NCBI GenBank assembly: GCA_023053545.1 | Contig: JAKZAN010000005.1 | Span: 10,044,001-10,108,000 of the forward strand | DNA from: Lepidurus packardi | Lineage: Eukaryota; Arthropoda; Branchiopoda; Notostraca; Triopsidae | Reading direction: 5' to 3' | Length of the DNA: 64,000 nt | Part shown: positions 22,701 through 32,975 of the stretch, piece after piece | How positions within the stretch are numbered: position 1 is the stretch's first letter | Layout of the letters: the number at the start of each line of letters is the position of its first letter | Translations under genes and position numbers: made by a program | Notes under the pieces: model-generated | What the model saw: only the letters and a program-made list of their open reading frames with translations | Database searches by the model: none | What the model was told of the DNA's origin: nothing

Positions 22701-25700
22701 CTTGTTAGAAAGAAAAGCAAACCAACAGTTTGGCAATGATTTCAGGTACGTAAGTGTTTGACGGGGATTCCGTGCTTGCAGTTACGTTCAAGTGAGAAGG
22801 ATGAGATCGCTCGGATTTTCGGGGACTATGAACGCGGAGTGAATCCTGGTATCAACTACAACGTGACATGCTGTTACGGGTTGTCCATTGACTTGATGGA
22901 AAACGTGGCCAATGACTTGGGGCTGCGATTTCAACTATATGTAGTGGCGGACGGTCAGTGCGGCGCAAAACGCGGGGGTAGTTGGGATGGAATCGTGGCG
23001 GACCTTCGGTCCGGGGCGGCTCAGTTGAGCTTTGCCCCCTTGAGCGTTACCTCGAGTCGGGCCGAAGTGATTGACTTTTCAATCCCGTATTTTTACTCGG
23101 GTTTATCGTTCTTGCAAGTCACACGGCATGATGACGTTCCTTTGTTAGCCTTCCTTACACCCTTCAGTCCGGATCTCTGGATCGGGATCTTCGTGTCGCT
23201 CAATATGACGGCCTTGGCGGTCGCCATTTACGAGTGGCTGTCGCCCTTCGGGCTTAATCCCTGGGGCCGACAACGTACCAAGAACTTTACCTTGGCCTCC
23301 GCATTATGGGTCATGTGGGGCCTTCTCTTCAGTCACCTCGTCGCCTTCAAAGCCCCCAAGTCCTGGCCCAACAAGTTCCTGATCAACGTTTGGGGTGGTT
23401 TCTCCGTCATTTTCCTGGCCTCGTACACTGCCAATATTGCCGCCCTTTTTGCAGGCATCTTCTCTCAGACAACCGTTACCAACTTCCATGATCCCACCGT
23501 AAGTCTATTTTTTCCATCTTTTCCCTTCAAATATCCCTAACATTTGTATTAAGTTCATGCCACAATAATTGGGTTCCGGCTCACTGATCTGCGTCAATGT
23601 TCCTTGAAGTCTAGTCCTCTGAGTTCCACTTCTCGATGTTGCCTAGGTTTGGAGTTCTTTCTTGAAGATTAAACAGCCAAATAGCAACATTTTCAAATAT
23701 CAGAAAAGGCAAAGAAGTGCGGCAGTAGGACGGCGTTGCCCGTGATAGACACAATCGATTTAAGACTAGTTTTGTTTAGATTGAGTAGCTTTGTCAAGAT
23801 AGTTAGTCTTTCGGTAACTGAATTTGATAACTAATGGCTACATGAAAGTTTTTATCCTCTGAATTCTCAGTCCCACTTTTTAGTATATACTGAAAGAAAT
23901 ATCGACGAGCATTTCTTATTGCACATTAATTAGTGCTGCTTTGTTCATGACCATAATCAGAGGCAGCTGGTGACGCTGAATATAACTAAATAAATAAACA
24001 AGTAGTACCTTCAACCAAATAGGACTGCTGTTACGGCCATGGTATACTGGAACCCCTTATGGCACTAGAGCATGGCAAATTTGATTAACTAATTCTCATT
24101 GCCCTGTGCTATATAATGAAATTTCACTGTGACAGTAATGCAGGTGATCTATAAATCTGTAAAATCTGCGGGGTTTTGACGTTTTCAATCAAATTTTTTC
24201 CATGGTGTTCAAGCAATGAAAATTTTAAAACAAATCATACATCCAAAGCTTTTGACGCAGACTACCTAGCCATTTTTATTAAAATATTTAAAAAAAATTC
24301 CACTATGTCGTTAAATTTCTTTAAAATCGTTGTTTAAAGTGTATGAAATTACGATGACAGCTTGTGCTGCCAGTCAGAAAAATAGCGGTCAGGCAGGAAA
24401 CTGCATAGCTTGTGCTGAGCTAAGAAATGAGCATTAAAAAGGAGAGGATCGTAAAAGTAAAGAAAAGGATTCTCAAGATATAGGGGTATCTGCCATCTCT
24501 TGACAAATAATGATAAACTATTTGCAGTACACCGTGGCCTTAAATCTACAAAGCTAATAGAAACAATGCTCCATTTTTCTAAAACAAACTGATCCATCAA
24601 AAACATTTCAAAGGTTCCAAGACGATACAAATTTGTATATCTATCCATGCAGTTGCTTCAAATTATCAATTAGATTAGAGCTGTCGTATGTTAATAAGAA
24701 TCAATATGTTACGCGTAGGCGAAGGTTTTTCCCAAGTTCTGGACTACCGAAGCGGGGCAAGAAAAGGCAACAAATCGGTAAAGACAGGCGGTCTTAAGTC
24801 TTCCCGAAGATAAATGAAGCGCTGCTTCCAGTCCTAAAAGCTTCAGAAACAACAGGCTCAGGAAAAGGGACCTCTATTTTCTCCCCATTTTTTCCTCCCA
24901 GAGTCGTTTTCTAGGAAATCTGTGCGGGTTTTCTGATTAACGGATTAATCGAAAGACTATCGTTACTGATGTGTTTTCATTTTCGGAGGGGGAAGCTACC
25001 GCTACGGTATACGTACGTTAGACTTGCCGATGATCTGCCGTATAGTTCTGTCCTGTCAGCCTTTTTGATAGATGAAGGATAACAGGGTACATTGCATAGA
25101 CACGACCCTATATCTATTGGAATCCACCCAGCTTGCGTTAGTGTGTTTTTAATGCTTATATATTTCTTTCTTCATTTTTCCGTCTTGGCTGTAGCTGTTG
25201 CATCGAAGAGCGGGCACGACAAGGAGCTCTGCTGCAGATCATTACGCTCTCAAAGCAGACCGACGTTTGTGGGAACATATGCAGAAATTTACAGTCTCCA
25301 CTTTAGAGGAAGGCGTAGCCAAATTAAAGTAAGTGTTTCCTTGCACACGTGCCGTTAACGTGGCTTCAACCACTTAAAACCGTCTCCAGTACGGTTAAGC
25401 GCTCGGCGGATGACTTTTCAAGATGAAAAGCAAGCGACGAAGTGAGATGGAAATAAAGAAAGAAAGGGAAAAAAAGAAAGCTATATAGTCTGCAACAGCC
25501 CAATTTCCTGTTTCCCGGGCAACTAAATGTTTACCTTTATGTTTTTTTGTATTATTATTTTTGTAGTTTAGTTTTCCTGCTGGTGTAGATTGTTTACTGA
25601 GATGAGATGAGTTTTGCATGGGGTTACAGTAGCATGCATGATTTGGTATCAGGTTATAGCTAAGGTTGAAACAAGTTCTTGTTTACGAAGCTGTAAGGAT

Positions 25701-27388
25701 CACCTTTCGTGCTCGAATGGTATTTACGTTGCCACATTCGATATTGTTTGTTTTTTGTTCATTTTCTCTCGCTTCTTCTTTACCCAGGGATGGAAGGCTA
25801 GACCTCTTGATTGGAGACACGCCCATTTTAGATTATTACCGGGGAAACGACGCCGGCTGCACGCTGCGAACTGTTGGCGATGTTATCAATGAGGATACGT
25901 ACGCCGTTGGACTCACCAAAGGATTGCCTTTGCAAGTACTGGGGAACAAGATTCCCGACAACAGAACCGTTATAGACTAAGTGTTTTTTCACTTATCATT
26001 CCTGTTTTCCTTTCGTAGGTGAGTATTTCTGCCGTCTTGTCCCGGTACACGACTTCAGGCTATTTGGACGAGTTACGCAGCAAGTGGTACAGTTCTTTAC
26101 CGTGTTTCCATGCTTCGGGAGACGCGTATAAACCGCAGCCCCTGGGCGTATCTGCAGTAGCCGGGGTTTTTATCTTGTTGGGCTTTGGGATGTTAGCCGG
26201 TTGTTTGATTTTGGTTCTGGAACATTTGGTTTACAAATTTGCCTTGCCAGGGTTACGCCAGAAACCCAAAGGAACCATTTGGCGGTCTCCAAATATGATG
26301 TTTTTCAGCCAGGTAAAATACAAGATTAAAGAAAATAGCAAGGAAAGCGAACGAGAGAGAAAGAACGAAGGAACGACGCCGCTTATTGATTTTGGTTTTC
26401 TTTTTTGCTGGTGACAGAAATTGTATAGGTTTATTAACTGCGTGGAATTGCTGCCACCCCATCACGCGGCCAAAGAATTAATGAATAGTTTAAGACAAGG
26501 GCAAATTACTTCTTTGTTCCAAAAAAGCGTCAAAAGGGTAAAGCGAAAAAAGAAAGAATTCATTTTAATTTGTAACCAAATTTTACAAAATTCTTGGGGG
26601 TGTTATTTCTCTTTTAACAGAAAGAAAACGAACAACGACGCCGACGCCGGAGTAAAGCCCAGTTCTTCGAGATGATCCAGGAGATAAGGCGCTTTCAACG
26701 TGAAGAAAAGGAGGATGAAGACGAAAAAGGAGATTTGAAGGAAGGAGACGTAGGAGAAGAGGACAGACTGAATAGAAATGTCATTGTGGAAGAGGAATCA
26801 GAAATCCTGAGAAGTAATACCGAAAGTAACAGGAAGATTGCAGTCATTCCGCCGCCTTTGCCACCCTTACCACCCTCGGTTTTGGAAACCAACTTGGATG
26901 AAGTGGACTTTCAAGTCAATATGGTGGATTGTCCACAATTGGCCTGTTCCCCGGCGTTTCATCATCGTTATTTATCTCGTGCTCATTCGAACGTTACCGA
27001 CCCAGGGATCTATGGTTCTTGCGAATTTGTGCCAACCTGGACCGAAGGAGAAAGCGAGATGGCTCGACCCGTACGGTCAGTATCTCGCAGAACTTCCGTT
27101 AGCTTGGATATGTTGCAATCGGTCCGGGACCCCTTAGGAAGTCGGGACGTTTCGGATTCCGACTTGACTTCCAGCACAGAAGAATCCTCGACAAACCGAA
27201 CAATTTCGGCGGCCATGGTGGATAAAGCTACGATGCAACGCTTGACCAAGGAAGATGTATTTCTGCTGTGGCAAGCAGCAGAAACAGAGTTGGAAAAAGA
27301 GCTCACAAAAGCCAGGAATGCTAAAGCTATTCTGCTTTTGAAGTTGAAGCAAAGTAAAGAGGAAAGGACTTGGCGATATAGTAAGTAA
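16796..27388 (+). CDS. Nmdar2: NMDA-type ionotropic glutamate receptor subunit 2 (GluN2-like)
   Basis: Glutamate-gated cation channel subunit expected to pair with an NR1 subunit at neuronal membranes. Exons: 16796-17599, 21319-21992, 22069-22681, 22746-23498, 25195-25328, 25788-25935, 26019-26312, 26418-26537, 26621-27388; phases agree, giving 1,435 aa. Order: signal peptide (about residues 8-31), amino-terminal domain with long Ser- and acidic-rich inserts, S1 ligand lobe (TSSRAEVIDFSIPY with the conserved Arg), M1, pore helix, M3 with SYTANIAALF, S2 lobe (IGDTPILDYY with the conserved Asp), M4, and a charged tail with a predicted coiled coil. The vertebrate NN of the pore N-site is Ser-His here (893-894). 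Intron 1 is 3.7 kb; intron 4 carries a MITE. The last exon could instead splice at GTAAGT near 27380, changing the final residues. Confidence 0.93.
24035..24539. mobile_element. TTAA-flanked MITE, copy 2, in an NMDAR2 intron
   Basis: This is 505 bp with ends GGCCATGGTATACTG and, reversed, GGCCACGGTGTACTG. It is flanked by TTAC on the left (probably mutated TTAA) and TTAA on the right (24540-24543). It matches the copy at 685-1058 but has roughly 125 bp of extra sequence near its right end, about 24355-24485. It lies in the intron before the exon at 25195 and encodes nothing. Confidence 0.7.
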
Positions 27389-28197
27389 AAAGGAGGAGCA
27401 GCGTAGAATTTACGTTAATGGGATATCCACCTTTTGCTATGCATAGTTTTTGGCCAGCTTTTCTTTTCGTTTGGGGGTGGGGGGGTGAAGCCAAAAAAAG
27501 CATATGCACTTGTTCCAATTTATTAACTTGGTCCAAACATGTTTATTCCTTATATAGTTTACGATGAAGTTGAAGAAATTACTTGTACAAAGTCAGACGC
27601 GAGATCCATTTTTAGCTAGAGTCGGGTAGTAAAAACAGTGCGTTTGTACATAGTTCTCCTTTCTCTACAAACACAACGAATTGTCATCTTATGGCTATTT
27701 CCTAGATTTCTTTTCATGGAATTGCTTATAGTAAAACGATCTGCATGGATAAAGTTGTTCAGGAGAGTATGAACTAGATTTTCAGAGGAGAATGTTCATC
27801 CCCTTTTTTTGGGTTGGCGACTTGGGAACTTTGGTACACTTGTCGAGAGAAAAAAATGAGAAAAACAAACATTTTGTCCAAAACTTTGCTATTAGATTTT
27901 TTTGGGGGTGCGAGGGACATGAATGACTTTGAAAACAAATAGGGTTACTCTTGCGGAAAAGTGATTACGTGTGCTGCTTTTCCTCGGCCGGAATTCAGAA
28001 GGTAAGTTGCTCTTCATTGAATACATAATTACTTTTCTTCTAGATGAACCTAGCATTTTGATAACTGAAGATCCTAGAACACAGAGGTATTCTCTCAACC
28101 GGGCTTTCTCAGTAATCGCAGAAAATAAACAATACTTACTTATAAACGACTTATTGAATAAAAGCAAGGTTAAAACATCTGAATTACTTTGAATTAA
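27389..28197. other. 3' flank of NMDAR2
   Basis: No coding potential is apparent. AATAAA at 28157-28162 is a possible, but distant, polyadenylation signal for the receptor transcript. The stretch ends at the TTAA flank of MITE copy 3. Confidence 0.4.
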
Positions 28198-28492
28198 GGC
28201 CACAGTATGCTGGAACCCCTTCTATGGCTCTACATCATGGCAAATTCTGATTCGAAAGTTCTCATTCTTTGTGCAATATAATTAAATTGTATTGTGACAG
28301 TAAATCCATAGGATATAGAATTCTACTTTACCTGCTCATTTTCATTTTTAGTATCTATTTCACTGTTTTTTCCGTAGCGTTCAAGTTGTGAATATTTTAA
28401 ATACGTCATTTATCAAAATCTTAAGCAGCAGGTCAAGTAGGTTTTGTTATTAAAATATTTGTAGAAAGAAAGAATTTTTATCTATTTCTTTC

Positions 28493-30591
28493 CAGTCGTG
28501 CGGTAGACGCCAAGTAGAACGGTTTGGAGTTTTGTCAACGCAGTGAAACCTCAAAGCGAAAAGAGAAGCGTGTACAGTACATCTTTGGACTCGGTAACAA
28601 CAGCGTGATCCCAGCACCACTTTTCCTCTTCTTCCTCCACCTCCTTAGCATATGCTATCTGTGCCTTTTTCTGTTTCTGCTCACTAACTGGGATTTAGCG
28701 GGATGGAAGGGGGAGGGTTAGGGGAAGATATCGCGGAGGAAATGGCAAGTTTCGCTGAGGAAGACGAGGAGCCAGTGTTCGAGGGATTGGAGGGACTAAC
28801 AAATAGAGACGAAAGTTCGAGTCAGGCGGACTCAGATATTCGGGGTAGGGATGGTTTTACAACAGTGTTGGGAAGAAGGGAAAAAGATAAGATCAAGAAA
28901 ACCAAGTTGATGGAAGTGAAAAAGACAGCGGAAGAGGTGAGGAGTAGCTATGGAAGCCGACAACCCCTGGAACCAGGTAGCAAACGTAGGAGGGATCAAG
29001 CCCAATTACCTTCAATTACTGAAACGGATTCAGGGGATGAGTATAATAAAGAAGAAATTCGACCTGTAGCTTTTAGTTTCTCTAACAAGGAGAATAATTT
29101 CGCCAAAATCAGTCCGGTCAAGGTGAATAAAATGGTACAAGAGCTAAAGCTGAGGGAGAATAAAGTAAAGATAACACGTGCGGGAGAAATGCTTGTATTC
29201 CCAAACAACCGGTCAGAACTGGAAAAGTTACTGAGAGTCGAAAAGTTGGGTGGTCTGAACGTGGAACGTAGGGTAACTAAACCAAAAGTCCTGATACATG
29301 GGATAGCAACAATATATGGAGCTACGAAAAAGGAAATCGAAGAGCAAAGGATTGAGGGGCTATATGGAGTCAGAACGCTATAGGTACCTATACCTATAGG
29401 TACAGGAACTTGGAAGATGTACCTATAGGTACAGGAACTTGGAAGATGGCCAAAAGAAAAGAGAAGAGACGAACAGATTTCATTTAAAATTTCATGGAGA
29501 CAGGCTACCGGAATTTTTGGAAGTGGGATATTTGAAGATCAGGATTTACCCCTTTGAACCAAGACCAATAGGATGCTATAAATGTCAAAGATTCGGGCAC
29601 ATTAGTTCCGTGTGTAATGGTAAAGATAGGTGTGGACATTGCGGCGAACACCACGCGACGATGTCCTGTACAACAAAAAAAGAAGGGAAAGCGCCGAAGT
29701 GCGCAAACTGCAAAAAGGAACACCCAGCCTATGACAGCAAGTGCGAGTATTTCCAAAAGGCTAATGAGGAACAAAATCGAAAAGGTAGGAAGGAACAAAC
29801 GCAAAAGGACGATAGAGGACCTCGGACAGACATGGAAGAAATGGAAAGGAACACAAACCCAGGCCAGGATAACATCACTACCAACGAAATCCTCACTGCC
29901 GGAGCAGAAGCATTAGGTGCGACAGGGATGACAGGGAGAGCAAGGTACAGCGAAGTGGTTTCCCCGAAACAAGGTGAACGAGGGAGCAGAATGAAAGAGA
30001 GGGAAGTAAATAAAAATGAAGAAGGGGGTAGCACAAGCGAATTGACGAATTGGATCGGCGCAACTATCAGGAAAGTTATAGCAGTAATTATCGCTGGAGG
30101 AAAATGCAATGGCTTTAAGCTAATTATCAGTCAAGGTAATGTTATACACGACCTCTTAAAGTGGATAACGAGGAATTAACAGTAACCTTTTGGATCGCCA
30201 GAAGCCTAAGGGCAAATGCAGATGCATTAATAGCATATGTAAGCGAGCTATGAAACATTCAAAAATCATCGACTTAGTATAAAAAAAAAAAAAAAAAAAA
30301 AAGGGGGGGGGGGAAGTGTAACACATATGGCTAGCCATTGTGTGTTATTGGCAAATTGGATACAAGATCTCTAACAAAAATGGGGAATAGTAGTGGTGTC
30401 GGGACTAGTAGACCTTTAAGCACGCCCATTCCAAACAACCTTTGTAAAGTCCAAAGATAGCCCAAAGAAACAGGGAAGAAATAAACCTTAGATCCAGAGG
30501 AGGATCTGAAGAAAACCCCAATTTGAAAGCGGCAGTCGACAATGCACCCGATAGATGGCGCGGATCGACTATAAACGACAAGAAGAAGAAA
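28493..30591 (+). mobile_element. Non-LTR retrotransposon remnant with gag-like ORF but no reverse transcriptase
   Basis: This 2.1 kb insertion in MITE copy 3 is flanked by the duplication ATCTATTTCTTTC at 28480-28492 and 30592-30604. It starts CAGTCGTGCGGTAGACG, resembling the 5' ends of Jockey/I-type elements with internal promoters, and ends in AAGAAGAAGAA, a simple tail typical of LINEs. It carries an ORF1-like gene with zinc knuckles, but no endonuclease or reverse transcriptase. After 30180 it has an A-run/G-run tract near 30279-30312 and about 280 bp of 3' sequence. ORF2 therefore appears to have been lost by internal deletion. Clade placement is inference. Confidence 0.8.
28703..30179 (+). 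pseudogene. LINE ORF1 (gag-like, CCHC zinc knuckles), frame disrupted
   Basis: Two open segments, 28703-29383 and 29439-30179, lie in different frames. The first is acidic and charged, with no clear domain of its own. The second carries three zinc-knuckle-like clusters: C-X2-C-X4-H-X4-C beginning CYKCQRFGH, then CGHC...H...C, then CANC...H...C. This is the arrangement of ORF1 in Jockey/I-type LINEs, where it acts as a nucleic-acid chaperone. Between the segments (about 29384-29446) is a tandem duplication of a 29-bp unit, with a stop in the first frame. The copy is probably inactive. Confidence 0.75.
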
Positions 30592-30803
30592 ATCTATTTC
30601 TTTCTGCTTCTTTTAATCTCTTGAAATTACATGAGAAATGGTATGAAATCAGTGCCATCTTTTGACAAAAAAGATTACTTGCAGTTCACAGTGACCTTAA
30701 CAATCAGCAGTTTAATACTTCAAAAATCGATCATTTGGAAGAAATTTGAGGAATATGAAAGTATAAGGTTACGAAAGTATCCCAAAGTCTGTTTGAAAAC
30801 TTT

Positions 30804-30809
30804 TTTATT
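30804..30809 (-). terminator. Poly(A) signal of MIC60
   Basis: AATAAA on the minus strand lies 27 nt downstream of the MIC60 stop codon. The spacing is ordinary for a short 3' UTR. Confidence 0.6.
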
Positions 30810-30835
30810 ACTACCACGACAGGTATCTATACAAT

Positions 30836-32975
30836 TTACAAGTTTTCCAGTCCTACACACGTTGCGTAAGCAATTAAAACTTGGGCAGCTTGACGAGCCT
30901 CCATCAAACGACGACTTTCTACCAGCCAGTCTTGCGCCACTCGACGAGGTTCGCCTTTAAGAACGTTTACGCAGCGCACGGCTTGCTCTAGGTCGCCTAT
31001 TTCTAGAAAATACCTACAATTGCACAGAAAGCGTTAGACATACATGAGTTAAAAACAGAAGGAAAAGATCAATCACCTTGCTTTGGCTAGTGCTTCAAAT
31101 GCTGTAATATTTTCCACATCAACCACATCACTGGCTGAAACTGAACGCCACGGGTTCGCAACCAGCAAACTCTGCAGGTAGGATAGTGCGTAACGCAAAA
31201 TAGACCCTCCATTGTCATCTATTAGAGCAACGCGTCGCCCAACGCGCTCAACATCAAGAAAACGACGCTAAAATGAACAAAACATTATAGCTTATCCAAC
31301 TAATCATTGGATTATACCTTGAGAAGGACTAAAGGCGTAACATTAGTGTCTTGCCCAAGTAAAGGTTGGAGAACTGATTCGACAAACCCATCTTGAGCTA
31401 AAAGAAAAAACTCAATTTCCCGATCGTAATGAATAACATTAATGAAACCCAAACCTTTGTTTTTTTCGACAACAGGTTTCAATACAGCCAGCCAATCCAC
31501 TTTGTCGGTACCAGTTTGAAGAGTATCCCAGAAGGCTTGACAGAACGTCCACAATTCCCTGCTTCGGTTGGCGGCAATAATAGCATTACAGCGCCCTTAA
31601 AATTAAAAAAAAATTAAAAAAATAAGATATTAAAACCTAAACAAAAATGGAAAACAGACAAACGTACACTTCAGGGCGTCTTCTACGCCTTTGGCCATCC
31701 CGTAAACTTCGGCTAGTTTCCCTGCAGTTTTGACCTGCTCGGTTACCATAAAATTTTCGAATCGACCGGTCCAATGGGAATTCAGCTCCCTCTGCTGAGC
31801 TTCCAAAACCTCTGTTAAATGCACAGCATGGGCCTTGGCCTGGCGTTTCAAGTTCAGTTCGAAATCCTGACCAAGACCAGCTTTTAAGTCAGCTACCTGA
31901 AAGCGAGCAAGCAATCATGTTATGAATCTCCCCGAAACATTCGAAAGTATTTGAAAAATAAGCCAATAAAAATGTACAAAATACGAAATAAAATGCAAAA
32001 GAATTTTAAAAAATTACGAAACAGAACCTACTTCCTTGTCGAAATTACCCCTTAATTCGGACTCTTTTTGCTGCAGAGCTTCTTGGATCTTGGCTTTTAG
32101 AGCGTCGGTTTCGAACAAATGCTGTTGCTTTAAGATTTCCTCGACCTTGTCCTTCTGACTTGCCTGAGAAAAAAAGGAAAGATTATTTTGGAAAATTGTT
32201 GTCTGATTATTGAAATTACTTGTATGCGAGCAATTTTTTCTTGGAGGGCGACAATTTTGCGATATGCGTAGGCAATCATCAAAGTTAGTTCTTCTTCTGA
32301 CAATTTCGTCAATGTGACGTCAGCCAAGAAATTGGCGTCCTTTTCCTCAGCATTGCCTCCAGTTAGTTTTTCTAACTGGTTCTCCAAGAAGCTTTCTGGT
32401 GGCTCAGTATTTTTTGAACTTTGACCTTCTTCAGTTTTGTTGTTGTTAAGCTCCACTGGTTTTTCTTCAGCAACCGGAGCTTCGATTGGCGGTGATGGTA
32501 AAGAAAAGGCTGATAAAGAACTTTCAGGCACGTTAGAAGTGCTTGATGATTCCGAGCTGTCTGATGGAGTTGTTGGGGCGGTTTCGATTTCTGGCTTTTC
32601 CTCTGCTGCTTTTTGCATCTCCCGCTCTAGCTTAACCTTTAAAAGCCCCTTGTCATCGAAAGTTTGCTTTCCAGGCGTAAATTTTTGCCATGCTGGCAAC
32701 TTATTATTGCCATTTTCCGATCCTGTTGGCACTTTGCTATTGGAAGGTTGACCCAATACTGTGGAAAGCATGTACCGAGTCCCTGGAACGGAGTTTTCCA
32801 GCTTTTCGCGAAACGAAGAGTTTACCTTGGCATAAAAAACAGTGCCACCAACGGCGCCAGTTGCCAGAGCCGCTCCCACGGTGAAAGATTTACGAAACCT
32901 GATTAAAAACTGGAATTAGTAATTATTTTTAAAAATTCCTAGAGAATCATACTTTGAAGCCCGAAAAGAAGACAT
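30836..32975 (-). CDS. Mic60: MICOS complex subunit MIC60 (mitofilin)
   Basis: Inner mitochondrial membrane protein of the MICOS complex that forms crista junctions and contacts the outer membrane. Exons from the 5' end: 32953-32975, 32220-32898, 32032-32163, 31668-31896, 31318-31595, 31077-31267, 30836-31013; phases agree, giving 569 aa. A short basic, Ser-rich leader is followed by one membrane segment (about residues 12-31, with ALATGAVGG). Then come a Pro/Ser/Glu-rich linker, a long charged coiled coil, and the C-terminal mitofilin domain with RVALIDDNGGS...LSYLQSLL and GEPRRVAQDWL. The donor at 31668/31667 (GTACGT) is required; the GT two bases earlier breaks the frame. Divergently transcribed from RRN3. 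Confidence 0.95.

Larger units (their letters stand above)
28198..30696. mobile_element. TTAA-flanked MITE, copy 3, split by a LINE
   Basis: The left part is 28198-28492, beginning GGCCACAGTATGCTG after TTAA (28194-28197). The right part is 30605-30696, ending at TTAA (30697-30700). Together they make about 387 bp, close to the 374 bp of copy 1, and the interior matches copy 1 on both sides of the break. The gap is filled by a retroelement with a 13-bp target duplication. The right end lies within about 140 bp of the MIC60 stop codon. Confidence 0.75.

Noticed and set aside
29439..30179. Cellular CCHC zinc-knuckle gene
   Set aside because: It lies between target duplications inside a MITE, and its knuckle arrangement is that of LINE ORF1, so it is transposon-derived.
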